DNA from: Microcoleus sp. AS-A8
Lineage (GTDB): Bacteria > Cyanobacteriota > Cyanobacteriia > Cyanobacteriales > Coleofasciculaceae
Assembly: GCA_039962225.1 (NCBI GenBank)
Contig: JAMPKV010000001.1
Location: forward strand, 1-64,000
Length of the DNA stretch: 64,000 nt
Direction of reading: 5' to 3'
The notes beneath the pieces are model-generated. The model was not told where the DNA came from. It did not search any database and saw nothing but the letters and a program-made list of their open reading frames with translations. Position 1 is the stretch's first letter. Each line of letters opens with the position of its first letter. The translations under genes were made by a program, and so were the position numbers. Of the stretch, positions 54,033-62,216 are shown one piece after another.

Positions 54033-55121
54033 TTAGCCTCCAGATAGTGCCTGGATCAGGGCATTTCCCATGGCTTGGCAACCCAGTGGGTTCATTCCTT
54101 CTGACATGATGTCCCCGGTGCGATCGCCTTGATCCAAAACCCTGAGTACGGCTTGCTCAATTCGGTCAGCCGCCGTCGGCTGATTTAAACCATAGCGTAG
54201 CATCATTGCTGCACTGAGAACCTGAGCTAGAGGGTTAGCTTTATCTTGTCCAGCAATATCAGGGGCAGACCCATGAACAGGTTCAAAAACCCCAGGCCCT
54301 TTTTCGCCTAAACTCGCGGAGGGTAACATCCCAATACTACCGGTCAGCATGGCCGCGGCGTCCGAGAGAATATCTCCGAACAGATTGCCCGTCACAATGG
54401 TGTCAAACTGCTTAGGTGCCCTCAAAAGCTGCATCGCAGCATTATCAACATACAGGTGAGAGAGCTCTACATCCGGATACTCAGCCGCGAGTTGAGTCAT
54501 GTGTTCGCGCCACATCTGGGACACTTCCAGCACATTTGATTTATCCACCGAGCAGAGTTTTTTCCGGCGTTTTCGAGCCGTTTCAAAGGCTACCCGCCCA
54601 ATTCGGTCAATTTCGGCTTCCGTATAAGCCATTGTATTGACGCCTCGCTTCTCGCCCGTTTCTGTGGTAAAAATTCCCCTGGGTTGACCAAAGTAGATCC
54701 CCCCAGTGAGTTCTCGCACCACCATAATATCAACGCCCTCCACCACCTCTCGTTTCAAACTTGAGGCATCAATCAGTTGGGGTAAAATCGTCGCGGGTCG
54801 TAGATTGGCAAATAAACCCAAACCCGCTCTGAGTCCCAACAGTCCAGTTTCAGGGCGTAAATGCCGAGGCAGTGTATCCCACTTGTATCCACCAATCGCC
54901 GCGAGTAAGACAGCCTCGCTGTTACGGCAAATTTCCAAGGTTTGGGCAGGGAGAGGTTCACCTGTTGCATCAATTGCCGCCCCCCCGATTAAGGCTTCGG
55001 TGAATTCAAACGTTATATTAAGCTGTTCACCGACAACTTTTAAGGCATCAACTGCGACTGCCATGATTTCCGGACCAATGCCATCACCTGGCAAAAGAGT
55101 TATACGGTAATGTTGTGCCAT
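54033..55121 (-). CDS. leuB: 3-isopropylmalate dehydrogenase
   Basis: 362 residues. NAD-dependent oxidative decarboxylation in leucine synthesis. Seen: [19 protein letters not shown], the [20 protein letters not shown] loop, [30 protein letters not shown] and the metal/substrate block [20 protein letters not shown]. The last part [16 protein letters not shown] is the NAD-binding segment typical of LeuB rather than isocitrate dehydrogenase. It is separate from ilvC in the window. Confidence 0.96.
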   Translation of the reverse strand: MAQHYRITLLPGDGIGPEIMAVAVDALKVVGEQLNITFEFTEALIGGAAIDATGEPLPAQTLEICRNSEAVLLAAIGGYKWDTLPRHLRPETGLLGLRAGLGLFANLRPATILPQLIDASSLKREVVEGVDIMVVRELTGGIYFGQPRGIFTTETGEKRGVNTMAYTEAEIDRIGRVAFETARKRRKKLCSVDKSNVLEVSQMWREHMTQLAAEYPDVELSHLYVDNAAMQLLRAPKQFDTIVTGNLFGDILSDAAAMLTGSIGMLPSASLGEKGPGVFEPVHGSAPDIAGQDKANPLAQVLSAAMMLRYGLNQPTAADRIEQAVLRVLDQGDRTGDIMSEGMNPLGCQAMGNALIQALSGG

Positions 55122-55591
55122 GCTGGTTGTTTGCTCCGTAGATGATGCGAGAAGTGAAATCGGTAAACAGCGGGTAACCCCAACCGGTTTAATATCATAG
55201 CGGGGAAAGGAACGGTTTCAACCATTCGTCGCATTTTCCTGTTGATCGTTTCTGCAAAACCTCCTGTCACAGAGGCTCAGGAAAAGATAGGATTGGCGTT
55301 AATTGGAGAGGAGGGGATTGGGCAGGTATTAAGTCTGAAAATTGAGCAAAAGGCTCAGAAGACTTTCCTAGTAGCCTCTTGAGGCTTAAGCTGATGCTCC
55401 CCTTAAGTGCAGGCTACGCCAATGGCTTGTGCTGTTCCACAAATCCTTCAGTTTTACTTTTTATCTGTCACAGATGGGCGAAATACCTCAGCTTTCTTGC
55501 ATAAGAGGCGAACTGCAAGGAGATAAATACTATTACTAGGTAGCCATAATTGACTTGGAGCAAGAATTCTCTTGCCTTGGAGACATTATCA
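55122..55591. other. Gene-free region between leuB and the permease pair
   Basis: Divergent intergenic DNA that must hold the leuB promoter and the promoter for the + strand permeases. GGAG near 55580 serves the first permease. No other gene seen; no strong hairpin. Confidence 0.45.
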
Positions 55592-57175
55592 ATGGAACTA
55601 AAGCGCTTAAATCAACTGGGCGAGTGGAATCCGCAACTGTTTCGGGAACTAAAAGGTCAACTCACTACCCGAAACCTCTTTTTGGGAGTCACTATCTCCT
55701 TAGTGTGTCAACTCTTTCTCATGCTCATGGGGAGTGAGATGGTCGGCGACAGCACGAATAGCTGGTATATCCGATGGGAGAGTGTGTTTATCATTCTCAA
55801 CTGGATACTGCCTTTTCTCCTGCTAACTTGTGGGGTTTACCTGCTCATGAGTGATTTGGGGAAAGAAGAGCATCGCGGCACTCTTAACTTTATTCGCTTG
55901 AGTCCACAGTCGAGCCAAAGCATTCTGAGCGGGAAAATGCTAGGGGTTCCTGCTGTACTCTATTTGGGGATAATTCTCGCCATTCCATTGCATTTCGGCT
56001 CTGCCTTAGCAGTGGATTTCCCGTTAGGCTGGCTCTTGGAAATTTATCTCCTCTGGGGCGTCGGTTGTGGCTTGTTCTATAGTAGTGGTGTCCTGATGAC
56101 ATTGCTCTATGGAGCTAAAAACGGAATTCAAGCTCTAGCTTGGAGTGGTAGCTTTTTAGGCTTTTTATTGGGATGGGTTTATATTTATGTAATTAATGTC
56201 ATTTTCGATAGCTCTGGGTGGAGTAATGGGTTAGGAAACTGGTACTGGTTCTCGCTGCCCGTGGGATATTCGCCACAACTTATTTTTCTGTGGATGCTGA
56301 TTACTTTGAGTGTGGCAACCTACTGGATTTGGCAAGCGGCTAATCGAATTTTTCGTAACCCAAATTCAACCGTTGTGAGCAAGTCACAAAGTTACTGGTT
56401 AGTCGCTAGTGTTCAAGTGTGTCTGTTAGGGTTCTTTGTCCCACCCTTGAATGACTTTCGTCCAGATTCTCAGATATTTCTAGATTCTCAGGTCTTTCTG
56501 GGTGGACTTACTCTGTTTGTTTTCAACCCTGTAGGATTGCTCTGTATGAGTGGGGTATTGTCTCCTCGTCCCCAAGTCTTGCGAGATTGGGCACGCTATC
56601 GACACACAAGCAATTTTACTGACAAGAGTTTGTTGCATCGCTCTTTGATACAGGATTTAATTTGGGGCGAAAAGAGTCCGGGATTAGTTGCGATCGCCAT
56701 TAATTTCCTGCTTACGGCTGCAATTTGGTTACCTTGGATTTTACTGGGACTCGGACAGGTTGAGTCTAACAAGGATTTCACCGTGCCAATGGCACTCTTG
56801 GGTTTACTCCTCACCCTGAATGTCATTTTGATTTATGTGGCGATCGCCCAAATCATGGTTTTTATGAGCAAATGGCAGCAATCGGCTTGGATTGTTGGTA
56901 CGGTAGGGGTTTTAGTAGGAGGGTTATTGGCAATTTGGGCAACCATGGGCATGAGTCCGCTAGACATGCCGTTTTTGTGGCTGTTGTCACCCTTACCCAT
57001 AGTCGCCTTTACCAATGCCTCCGCAACAACTATTTTCCTGGGTTTGCTGACTCAAGTGGGTATACTCGGATTATTAACTCTACAGTTGACACGACAATTC
57101 CAAAAGCTGGGTGAATCTACCTCAAAGAAGCTTTTTACTCAGTCACGTTCCCGACCCTTCAGTGGCGTGAAATAA
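55592..57175 (+). CDS. ABC-2 type permease-like membrane protein, paralog 1
   Basis: 527 residues with about 12 hydrophobic segments. The N-terminus ELKRLNQLGEWNPQLFRELK is cytosolic. The motif KEEHRGTLNFIRLSPQSSQS between helices matches the coupling loop of ABC-2 exporters, in which a permease works with a separate ATPase. A partner ATPase is not adjacent here. The next gene repeats the whole architecture. The ATG at 55592 is chosen; 14 residues upstream to 55550 have no support. Confidence 0.78.
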   Translation: MELKRLNQLGEWNPQLFRELKGQLTTRNLFLGVTISLVCQLFLMLMGSEMVGDSTNSWYIRWESVFIILNWILPFLLLTCGVYLLMSDLGKEEHRGTLNFIRLSPQSSQSILSGKMLGVPAVLYLGIILAIPLHFGSALAVDFPLGWLLEIYLLWGVGCGLFYSSGVLMTLLYGAKNGIQALAWSGSFLGFLLGWVYIYVINVIFDSSGWSNGLGNWYWFSLPVGYSPQLIFLWMLITLSVATYWIWQAANRIFRNPNSTVVSKSQSYWLVASVQVCLLGFFVPPLNDFRPDSQIFLDSQVFLGGLTLFVFNPVGLLCMSGVLSPRPQVLRDWARYRHTSNFTDKSLLHRSLIQDLIWGEKSPGLVAIAINFLLTAAIWLPWILLGLGQVESNKDFTVPMALLGLLLTLNVILIYVAIAQIMVFMSKWQQSAWIVGTVGVLVGGLLAIWATMGMSPLDMPFLWLLSPLPIVAFTNASATTIFLGLLTQVGILGLLTLQLTRQFQKLGESTSKKLFTQSRSRPFSGVK

Positions 57176-57224
57176 AAAGCTCCAGCTAACTCAATCCCCA
57201 AGTTTTGTAGTTGAGAAAACTTTT

Positions 57225-58961
57225 ATGGCTTTACCTAGAATCAATCAAATCGGTGAATGGAATCCGCAACTATTCCGAGAAATCAAAGGACGTCTTTTGC
57301 CCCGCAATATTCTGATTGCCACAGCCGTTTCTCTTGTCAGTCAACTCATATTGTTGATCAGTTTCTCCACTCAGCTACCGGTGCCGAACGACAGTGCGAC
57401 GGCTATATCCCACCGATATTGTACGGGTACAGCAGCCTCAGAGTACGCTCTCCCTATCTGCCTTACAGATGGCTTCAATGGTTTTGTGATTAACTGGTCG
57501 CTGTGGTGGAAAGATGTATTTGTGTGGCTGAGCATTATGGGCATTTTTGCCCTGTTGGTGGTCGGCACCTATATGCTGATTGTTGACTTAGCAAAAGAAG
57601 AGCGTCGTGGCACGTTGAACTTTCTGCGCCTCACGCCTCAGTCCAGCCCAAGCATCTTGATGGGGAAAATGCTAGGAGTCCCGATGTTGCTCTATTTAGT
57701 GGGCTTTTTGGCTTTACCTTTACATTTGCTCGCTGGGTTGTCGGGTGGAATTTCCTTATCTCTGATTTTGAGTTATTACGTTGTCCTGGCTGCTAGCTGC
57801 TGGTTTTTCTACAGTGTGGCACTGCTATTGGGCTTAACAGGTAAATGGTTAGGGGGTTTTCAAGCTTGGTTGGGTAGTGGTGTGGTTCTGATGCTCCTAT
57901 TCCCGATGACGATAATGCTAATGAATGGCAGCGACGCCACCGATTCTTCCTTCGACTGGTTAATGCTGTTTAATCCAGAGATGGTTTTGCCCTATTTGAT
58001 GGGTTCCTATTCGCTAGATGCTTCCACTACGGCGAATTACAGCTCTACCTTACAACAGTTGACCTATTTCTTTGTGCCTGTAGGGAGCAGCATTTGGAGT
58101 ATTGTGGGTTTGATGGTACTCAACTTCGGGTTGTGGTCTTACTGGATTTGGCAAGGCGTCAATCGTTGCTTCCATAATCCCACTGGTACTCTCTTAGGTA
58201 AGCAACAGAGTTACTGGCTGACGGCTTGCTTTGAGGTGGTGATTCTTGGGTTTGCCGTGAACCCGGAAGTTGGGCAAGGGGAAAGTTATACCCAAGGTGC
58301 GTTTGAGAATTTTCAGCTTATACTCGTGTTTAATCTGCTGCTGTTTTTGAGCCTGATCGCCGCGCTCAGCCCACAGCGACAAGGGATGCAAGATTGGATA
58401 CGTTATCGCCACAAGCAACGTTCTGCTCACAAAAGAGGCGTATGGTTGGATTTGATCTGGGGTGAAAGAAGCCCTGCACTGGTAGCCATCGCCCTGAATT
58501 TAGCGATCGCATCTTCCATCTTGCTACCTTGGATATTGTTATGGCCTAACAGTGAACTGGAAATTCCAACACTTTTCAACATTCGAGCACTTTGGGGGCT
58601 ATTAGTCAGTTCGAGCTTAACGCTTCTTTATGCGGCGGTTGCACAATTCATGCTCTTGATGAAAACGCCAAAGCGTGCTGTTTGGGCGACTACCAGCGTC
58701 GGAAGCTTGATTGTTGTACCCCCCATAATTTTCGGATTCTTGTGGATGACAGCGACGAACAACCCTGGCGTTTGGCTGTTCTCAGCCTTTCCTGGGGAGA
58801 GTTTAGCATATACCACCGGATTCAGTGTTTTTCTCGCTGTTATCGGTCAATCACTGACGTTTGCACTGTTGAGCCTCCAGCTCACGCGACAGTTGCAAAA
58901 AGTTGGGGAATCGGATCTGAAAGCGCTGCTGTCGGAGCGTTCTTCCCTAGAACTTCGTTAA
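57225..58961 (+). CDS. ABC-2 type permease-like membrane protein, paralog 2
   Basis: 578 residues, paralog of the preceding gene, starting RINQIGEWNPQLFREIKGRL. The loop KEERRGTLNFLRLTPQSSPS is nearly the same as in paralog 1, as is GKMLGVPMLLYLVGF. It is longer by about 50 residues, mainly in the first extracellular loop, which contains two Cys (YCTGT and LPICLTDG). The genes are 49 nt apart and so probably co-transcribed. The pair could form a heterodimeric permease. No substrate known. Confidence 0.78.
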   Translation: MALPRINQIGEWNPQLFREIKGRLLPRNILIATAVSLVSQLILLISFSTQLPVPNDSATAISHRYCTGTAASEYALPICLTDGFNGFVINWSLWWKDVFVWLSIMGIFALLVVGTYMLIVDLAKEERRGTLNFLRLTPQSSPSILMGKMLGVPMLLYLVGFLALPLHLLAGLSGGISLSLILSYYVVLAASCWFFYSVALLLGLTGKWLGGFQAWLGSGVVLMLLFPMTIMLMNGSDATDSSFDWLMLFNPEMVLPYLMGSYSLDASTTANYSSTLQQLTYFFVPVGSSIWSIVGLMVLNFGLWSYWIWQGVNRCFHNPTGTLLGKQQSYWLTACFEVVILGFAVNPEVGQGESYTQGAFENFQLILVFNLLLFLSLIAALSPQRQGMQDWIRYRHKQRSAHKRGVWLDLIWGERSPALVAIALNLAIASSILLPWILLWPNSELEIPTLFNIRALWGLLVSSSLTLLYAAVAQFMLLMKTPKRAVWATTSVGSLIVVPPIIFGFLWMTATNNPGVWLFSAFPGESLAYTTGFSVFLAVIGQSLTFALLSLQLTRQLQKVGESDLKALLSERSSLELR

Positions 58962-59136
58962 AGCTCAAACGTAGGCGTTTGCCCTCTGCCTTTTGCTCAT
59001 CAGCTTTCCAGTTGCAGGGTAAGAGGCTGAGGTATTTAGATGAGGCAATTTCCATGCACATCCGCATGAGAACAGATTACCGATACGCCAATCCACTTAG
59101 AATGATTTCAAGACTGTTGTCTTGTTATCTTGACTA

Positions 59137-59466
59137 ATGGCTGAACCAATTCCACCGATTACACTCCCACCTCCTCAGAATGCCCAGCAAGAAGGGGAAT
59201 GGCTGCGAGAGGCTCTTGTCACTTGGCTGGATCGCGAATTTATCCCAGAGCCAGTGAATCAGCAGATAGCCCGAAGGGCATCCCAAATCTTTGTCCGCCA
59301 ACGGATGGAGGGGGAAAATGATTTGGGATCGTTGGTAATTGCGATTTTGACTGAAATGCAGGCGTTTGACTTTCGCGAGAGCTTTTATAGCGAGTTTGCG
59401 ATCGCGAATGCAGTCAGTGATTTACTGTTGCAAAGCCTGGGCATTGACCGCTGTTGTGGCAATTAG
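59137..59466 (+). CDS. Hypothetical protein, 109 aa
   Basis: MAEPIPPITLPPPQNAQQEG then EWLREALVTWLDREFIPEPV. A Pro-rich N-terminus and a helical C-terminal two thirds (NQQIARRASQIFVRQRMEG, SLVIAILTEMQAFDF). It ends with CC. No domain recognised. It follows the permease pair by 175 nt on the same strand. Confidence 0.6.
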   Translation: MAEPIPPITLPPPQNAQQEGEWLREALVTWLDREFIPEPVNQQIARRASQIFVRQRMEGENDLGSLVIAILTEMQAFDFRESFYSEFAIANAVSDLLLQSLGIDRCCGN

Positions 59467-59492
59467 GGGTTGAAGGTTGAAGGTTGAAGGTT
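59466..59492. repeat. Tandem GGTTGAA repeat
   Basis: GGTTGAA occurs three times in a row plus GGTT, directly after the stop codon of the preceding gene. It is a heptameric short tandem repeat like those at 14411 and 36703. Confidence 0.85.
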
Positions 59493-59737
59493 CAAAGGCT
59501 CAGACTAATCTTTTAACTGGCAACTTGCTCTCCCTGCAACCCGCCAACCGAATAACCTACCTAATCGTGGGGGTTTGGGGAAACGACCGGAGCCTTAGGT
59601 GAGGATGCTGCGTCCATGTCCGTAAGACCCTAGCGTAGGTACATGGACTTCCCCAAGCTAAATTTAAGCGGTCAATCCCGCTCAAATTAGCAGCCTACCA
59701 TGTCGCTTAATACGGGTAGAGGTTCTAAAATAATACA

Positions 59738-61003
59738 ATGCTGACCCTCACTTACTCGTACAAAATTAATCCAACATCAGAACAAACAGCAAGTATTGAC
59801 CAGACATTAGATGTGTGCCGAAAAGTCTGGAATTATGCCTTACGAGAACGCAGAGATTGGATTAATTCGCGCAAGTGCAGGGTAGACGCTTGCTCAATTC
59901 ATTTGGAATATATCATTCCAGCAGATGCTCCTTACCCAGGCAAAAGTTTTCAAGAAAAGGCGCTAACAGTCGCCAAGAAAACCAATCAAGAGTTAAAGAG
60001 TATCAACGCCCAAGTGTTACAGCAAGTATTGAGGAAACTAGACACCGCATTTGAAGACATGAAGCGCAAAGGACATGGTTTCCCACGCTTCAAGAAGTTC
60101 GGACAGATGCGATCTTTCGTTTATCCTCAAATGCTGAAAGACCCTTTAGGGCTAGGCTGGGTAAAACTTCCCCAGTTAGGAAAAGTCGAAGTCATCATGC
60201 ATCGATCCATCCCTAGCGGATTTGAATTGAAGCAAGCTCAGATTGTTAAGAAGGCGTCAGGGTATTACATCATGCTGTCATTGCAGCTTGATGTAAATAT
60301 CCCTGACGCTCCCCCATCAGGACGCCCACTGGGAATTGATTTGGGGCTAGAAAAGTTCTTGGCAACGTCCGATGGTGAGCTAATTAAAAAACCGAAATTC
60401 TTTAAGGCTTTGGCAAGTAAGCTTAAATTGCTACAACGCCGTTTGAAGCACAAGAAAAAGGGTTCTAAGAATAAAGCCAAGCTTGCTAGGAAGATAGCCT
60501 TAGTTCACGAACAAATACACGACACCCGAAAAGATTTTCAGTACAAGTTGGCTCATCATCTATGCGACCAAGCCGGGATGATATTTGCAGAACAGTTAAA
60601 CCTAAAAGGCATGGCTAAAGGGATGCTGGGTAAGCATACTTTAGATGCTGGATGGGGTCAGTTCTTACAATTGTTGTCTTGGGTCTGTTGGAAGCGTGGG
60701 GTGTATTTTGCCAAGGTAGCAGCGACAGGCACGTCGCAGACTTGTCCAGAATGTGATGCTCATGTATCCAAGAACTTATCGGTTCGAGTTCATGAGTGTC
60801 CTGAATGTGGATACAAGACTGACCGTGATGTAGCCGCCGCTCAAGTTGTCAGAAATAGAGGTGTCTCTGCCGTTGGACAGACGGTGGAAGAAATTGCCTG
60901 TGGACGGGATGCGTCGGGGGCTGGTTCGTCCAGTCTAGATGGCACCGAAAGAGACAGGAAAATCTTAGAAGCAATTCTAGGAAGCCCCTCCCATAATCGT
61001 TGA
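59738..61003 (+). CDS. tnpB: TnpB, RNA-guided nuclease of an IS200/IS605-family element
   Basis: 421 residues and apparently complete. An N-terminal helical and OB-like part with YSYKINPTSEQTASIDQTLD is followed by the RuvC core. Asp lies in GIDLGLEKFLATSDG, Glu in MIFAEQLNLKGMAKG and the final Asp in CGYKTDRDVAAAQVV. A zinc ribbon (CPEC, then CPEC) lies between. These are the residues of an active nuclease. TnpB enzymes cut DNA with a guide RNA encoded at the 3' end of their element. The C-terminal tail of about 45 residues after the last motif overlaps the right-end hairpin. Confidence 0.9.
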   Translation: MLTLTYSYKINPTSEQTASIDQTLDVCRKVWNYALRERRDWINSRKCRVDACSIHLEYIIPADAPYPGKSFQEKALTVAKKTNQELKSINAQVLQQVLRKLDTAFEDMKRKGHGFPRFKKFGQMRSFVYPQMLKDPLGLGWVKLPQLGKVEVIMHRSIPSGFELKQAQIVKKASGYYIMLSLQLDVNIPDAPPSGRPLGIDLGLEKFLATSDGELIKKPKFFKALASKLKLLQRRLKHKKKGSKNKAKLARKIALVHEQIHDTRKDFQYKLAHHLCDQAGMIFAEQLNLKGMAKGMLGKHTLDAGWGQFLQLLSWVCWKRGVYFAKVAATGTSQTCPECDAHVSKNLSVRVHECPECGYKTDRDVAAAQVVRNRGVSAVGQTVEEIACGRDASGAGSSSLDGTERDRKILEAILGSPSHNR

Positions 61004-61014
61004 TTGGGGAGGGG
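60985..61014. other. Right-end hairpin of the tnpB element / terminator candidate
   Basis: CCCCTCCC and GGGGAGGGG pair across the tnpB stop codon, which lies in the loop. The stem lies six to seven bases from the rpsN stop on the other strand, so it could also affect rpsN transcript ends. In TnpB elements this position also forms the 3' part of the guide RNA scaffold. Confidence 0.55.
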
Positions 61015-61020
61015 AGGATG

Positions 61021-61323
61021 TCACCAGCTAGATTTGACAACCCCTGGCAACAGACCTTGGTGTGCCCATTCCCGTAGCACATGGCGAGATAGTCCAAAAT
61101 CCCGGTAGTAAGCACGCGGACGTCCCGTGACCCAACAGCGGTTCCGTAGACGGTTTGGCGCACTGTTGCGAGGCAATTGTTGCAGCTTACGGTGAGCTTC
61201 TAACTTCTCGCGCTGAGTGGTAGCATTTTCAAATTGCGCTTTGAGCTCTTCTCGCTTGTCAGCATACTTATCGATCAGCTTTTGGCGCTTTTTTTCGCGC
61301 TCAATCATGCTTTTTTTCGCCAT
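61021..61323 (-). CDS. rpsN: 30S ribosomal protein S14
   Basis: 100 residues. Small-subunit head protein. It begins [20 protein letters not shown] and has [20 protein letters not shown], then [20 protein letters not shown] and ends [10 protein letters not shown]. It is the Zn-independent, long form with only one Cys. It stands alone, as in cyanobacteria, and is complete despite the tnpB element next to its stop codon. Confidence 0.97.
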   Translation of the reverse strand: MAKKSMIEREKKRQKLIDKYADKREELKAQFENATTQREKLEAHRKLQQLPRNSAPNRLRNRCWVTGRPRAYYRDFGLSRHVLREWAHQGLLPGVVKSSW

Positions 61324-61382
61324 GAATTTTTGAGTTTCCTAGAGTCCAGAAAAGACAGCATCTTCTATCTTATCCGATGGCT

Positions 61383-62099
61383 TCACTTGGTTGTAGGCAA
61401 AGAGGCAGCGGATTTTACAAGAGCGACCTCGATAGGCAGGGAGTTCGATAGCGCCGCACTAGGGCATAAATCGGCAAGAACACAGTCCTCACAAAGCGGT
61501 TTTCGTGCCTGACAAATCGCTCTACCGTGATAAATCAGCCGAATTGACCAATGTTCCCACTCCGCTTCGGGCAACAGGCGCATCAAATCTCGCTCAACGC
61601 GAATGGGGTCGGTATGCTCAGTCAAACCGAGTCGATGACTGAGGCGCTTGACATGAGTATCGACCGTAACACCGGCATGGATATCATAAGCATGAGCTAG
61701 AACGACATTCGCCGTTTTCCGAGCCACTCCAGGCAACTTTAAGAGTTCTTCCATGCGTTTGGGCACTTCACCCCCAAACTCGGTCATAATCATGCGGCAG
61801 GCACTTTGAATATTTTTCGCCTTGTTGCGATAAAAGCCAGTGGAACGAACTAGGGTTTCAAGTTCTTCTAAATTGGCGGCGGATAGAGCCACGGCTGTGG
61901 GAAAACGGCGAAACAACTCAGGTGTCACCTGATTCACCCGCTCATCGGTACATTGAGCTGAGAGGATAGTTGCAACTAGCAACTGTACAGGTGTTTCGTA
62001 GTTCAGCGTACAGGGCGCTTCTGGATACAAACGCTTGAGGCGAATCAATATCTCGATTGCTCGCTGCTGCTTGGCGGCCCATTTACGAGTGATGCTCAT
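61383..62099 (-). CDS. nth: Endonuclease III
   Basis: 238 residues. DNA glycosylase/AP lyase for oxidised pyrimidines. The HhH motif with catalytic Lys is in LLKLPGVARKTANVVLAHA, the catalytic Asp in GVTVDTHVKRLSHRLGL. The [4Fe-4S] cluster loop has four Cys: CQARKPLCEDCVLADLC (C-x6-C-x2-C-x5-C). It has a typical length, with a short extra C-terminus of about 20 residues. A 60-nt gap separates it from rpsN on the same strand. Confidence 0.96.
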   Translation of the reverse strand: MSITRKWAAKQQRAIEILIRLKRLYPEAPCTLNYETPVQLLVATILSAQCTDERVNQVTPELFRRFPTAVALSAANLEELETLVRSTGFYRNKAKNIQSACRMIMTEFGGEVPKRMEELLKLPGVARKTANVVLAHAYDIHAGVTVDTHVKRLSHRLGLTEHTDPIRVERDLMRLLPEAEWEHWSIRLIYHGRAICQARKPLCEDCVLADLCPSAALSNSLPIEVALVKSAASLPTTK

Positions 62100-62216
62100 A
62101 TAGTGTATGGGTAAGGAGGAATGGGTAATGAGATTACCCGTTCCCGGACAATCTTGTAGGGTCTACTTTCAAGTAAATATAGTAGGTCGGTTTTCGGTCT
62201 ATTGATGTCAACGACT

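Larger units (their letters stand above)
59575..61020 (+). mobile_element. IS200/IS605-type element with tnpB only (IS1341-like)
   Basis: A full tnpB (59738-61003) flanked by structured ends. Left: TTGGGGAA (59575) pairs with TTCCCCAA (59649), and inside it GTCCATGT (59612) with ACATGGAC (59641). Right: a CCCCTCCC/GGGGAGGGG hairpin at 60985-61014. No tnpA for transposition is present, so mobility would need help. The right end lies at the 3' end of rpsN. Boundaries are inferred from structure only. Confidence 0.7.
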
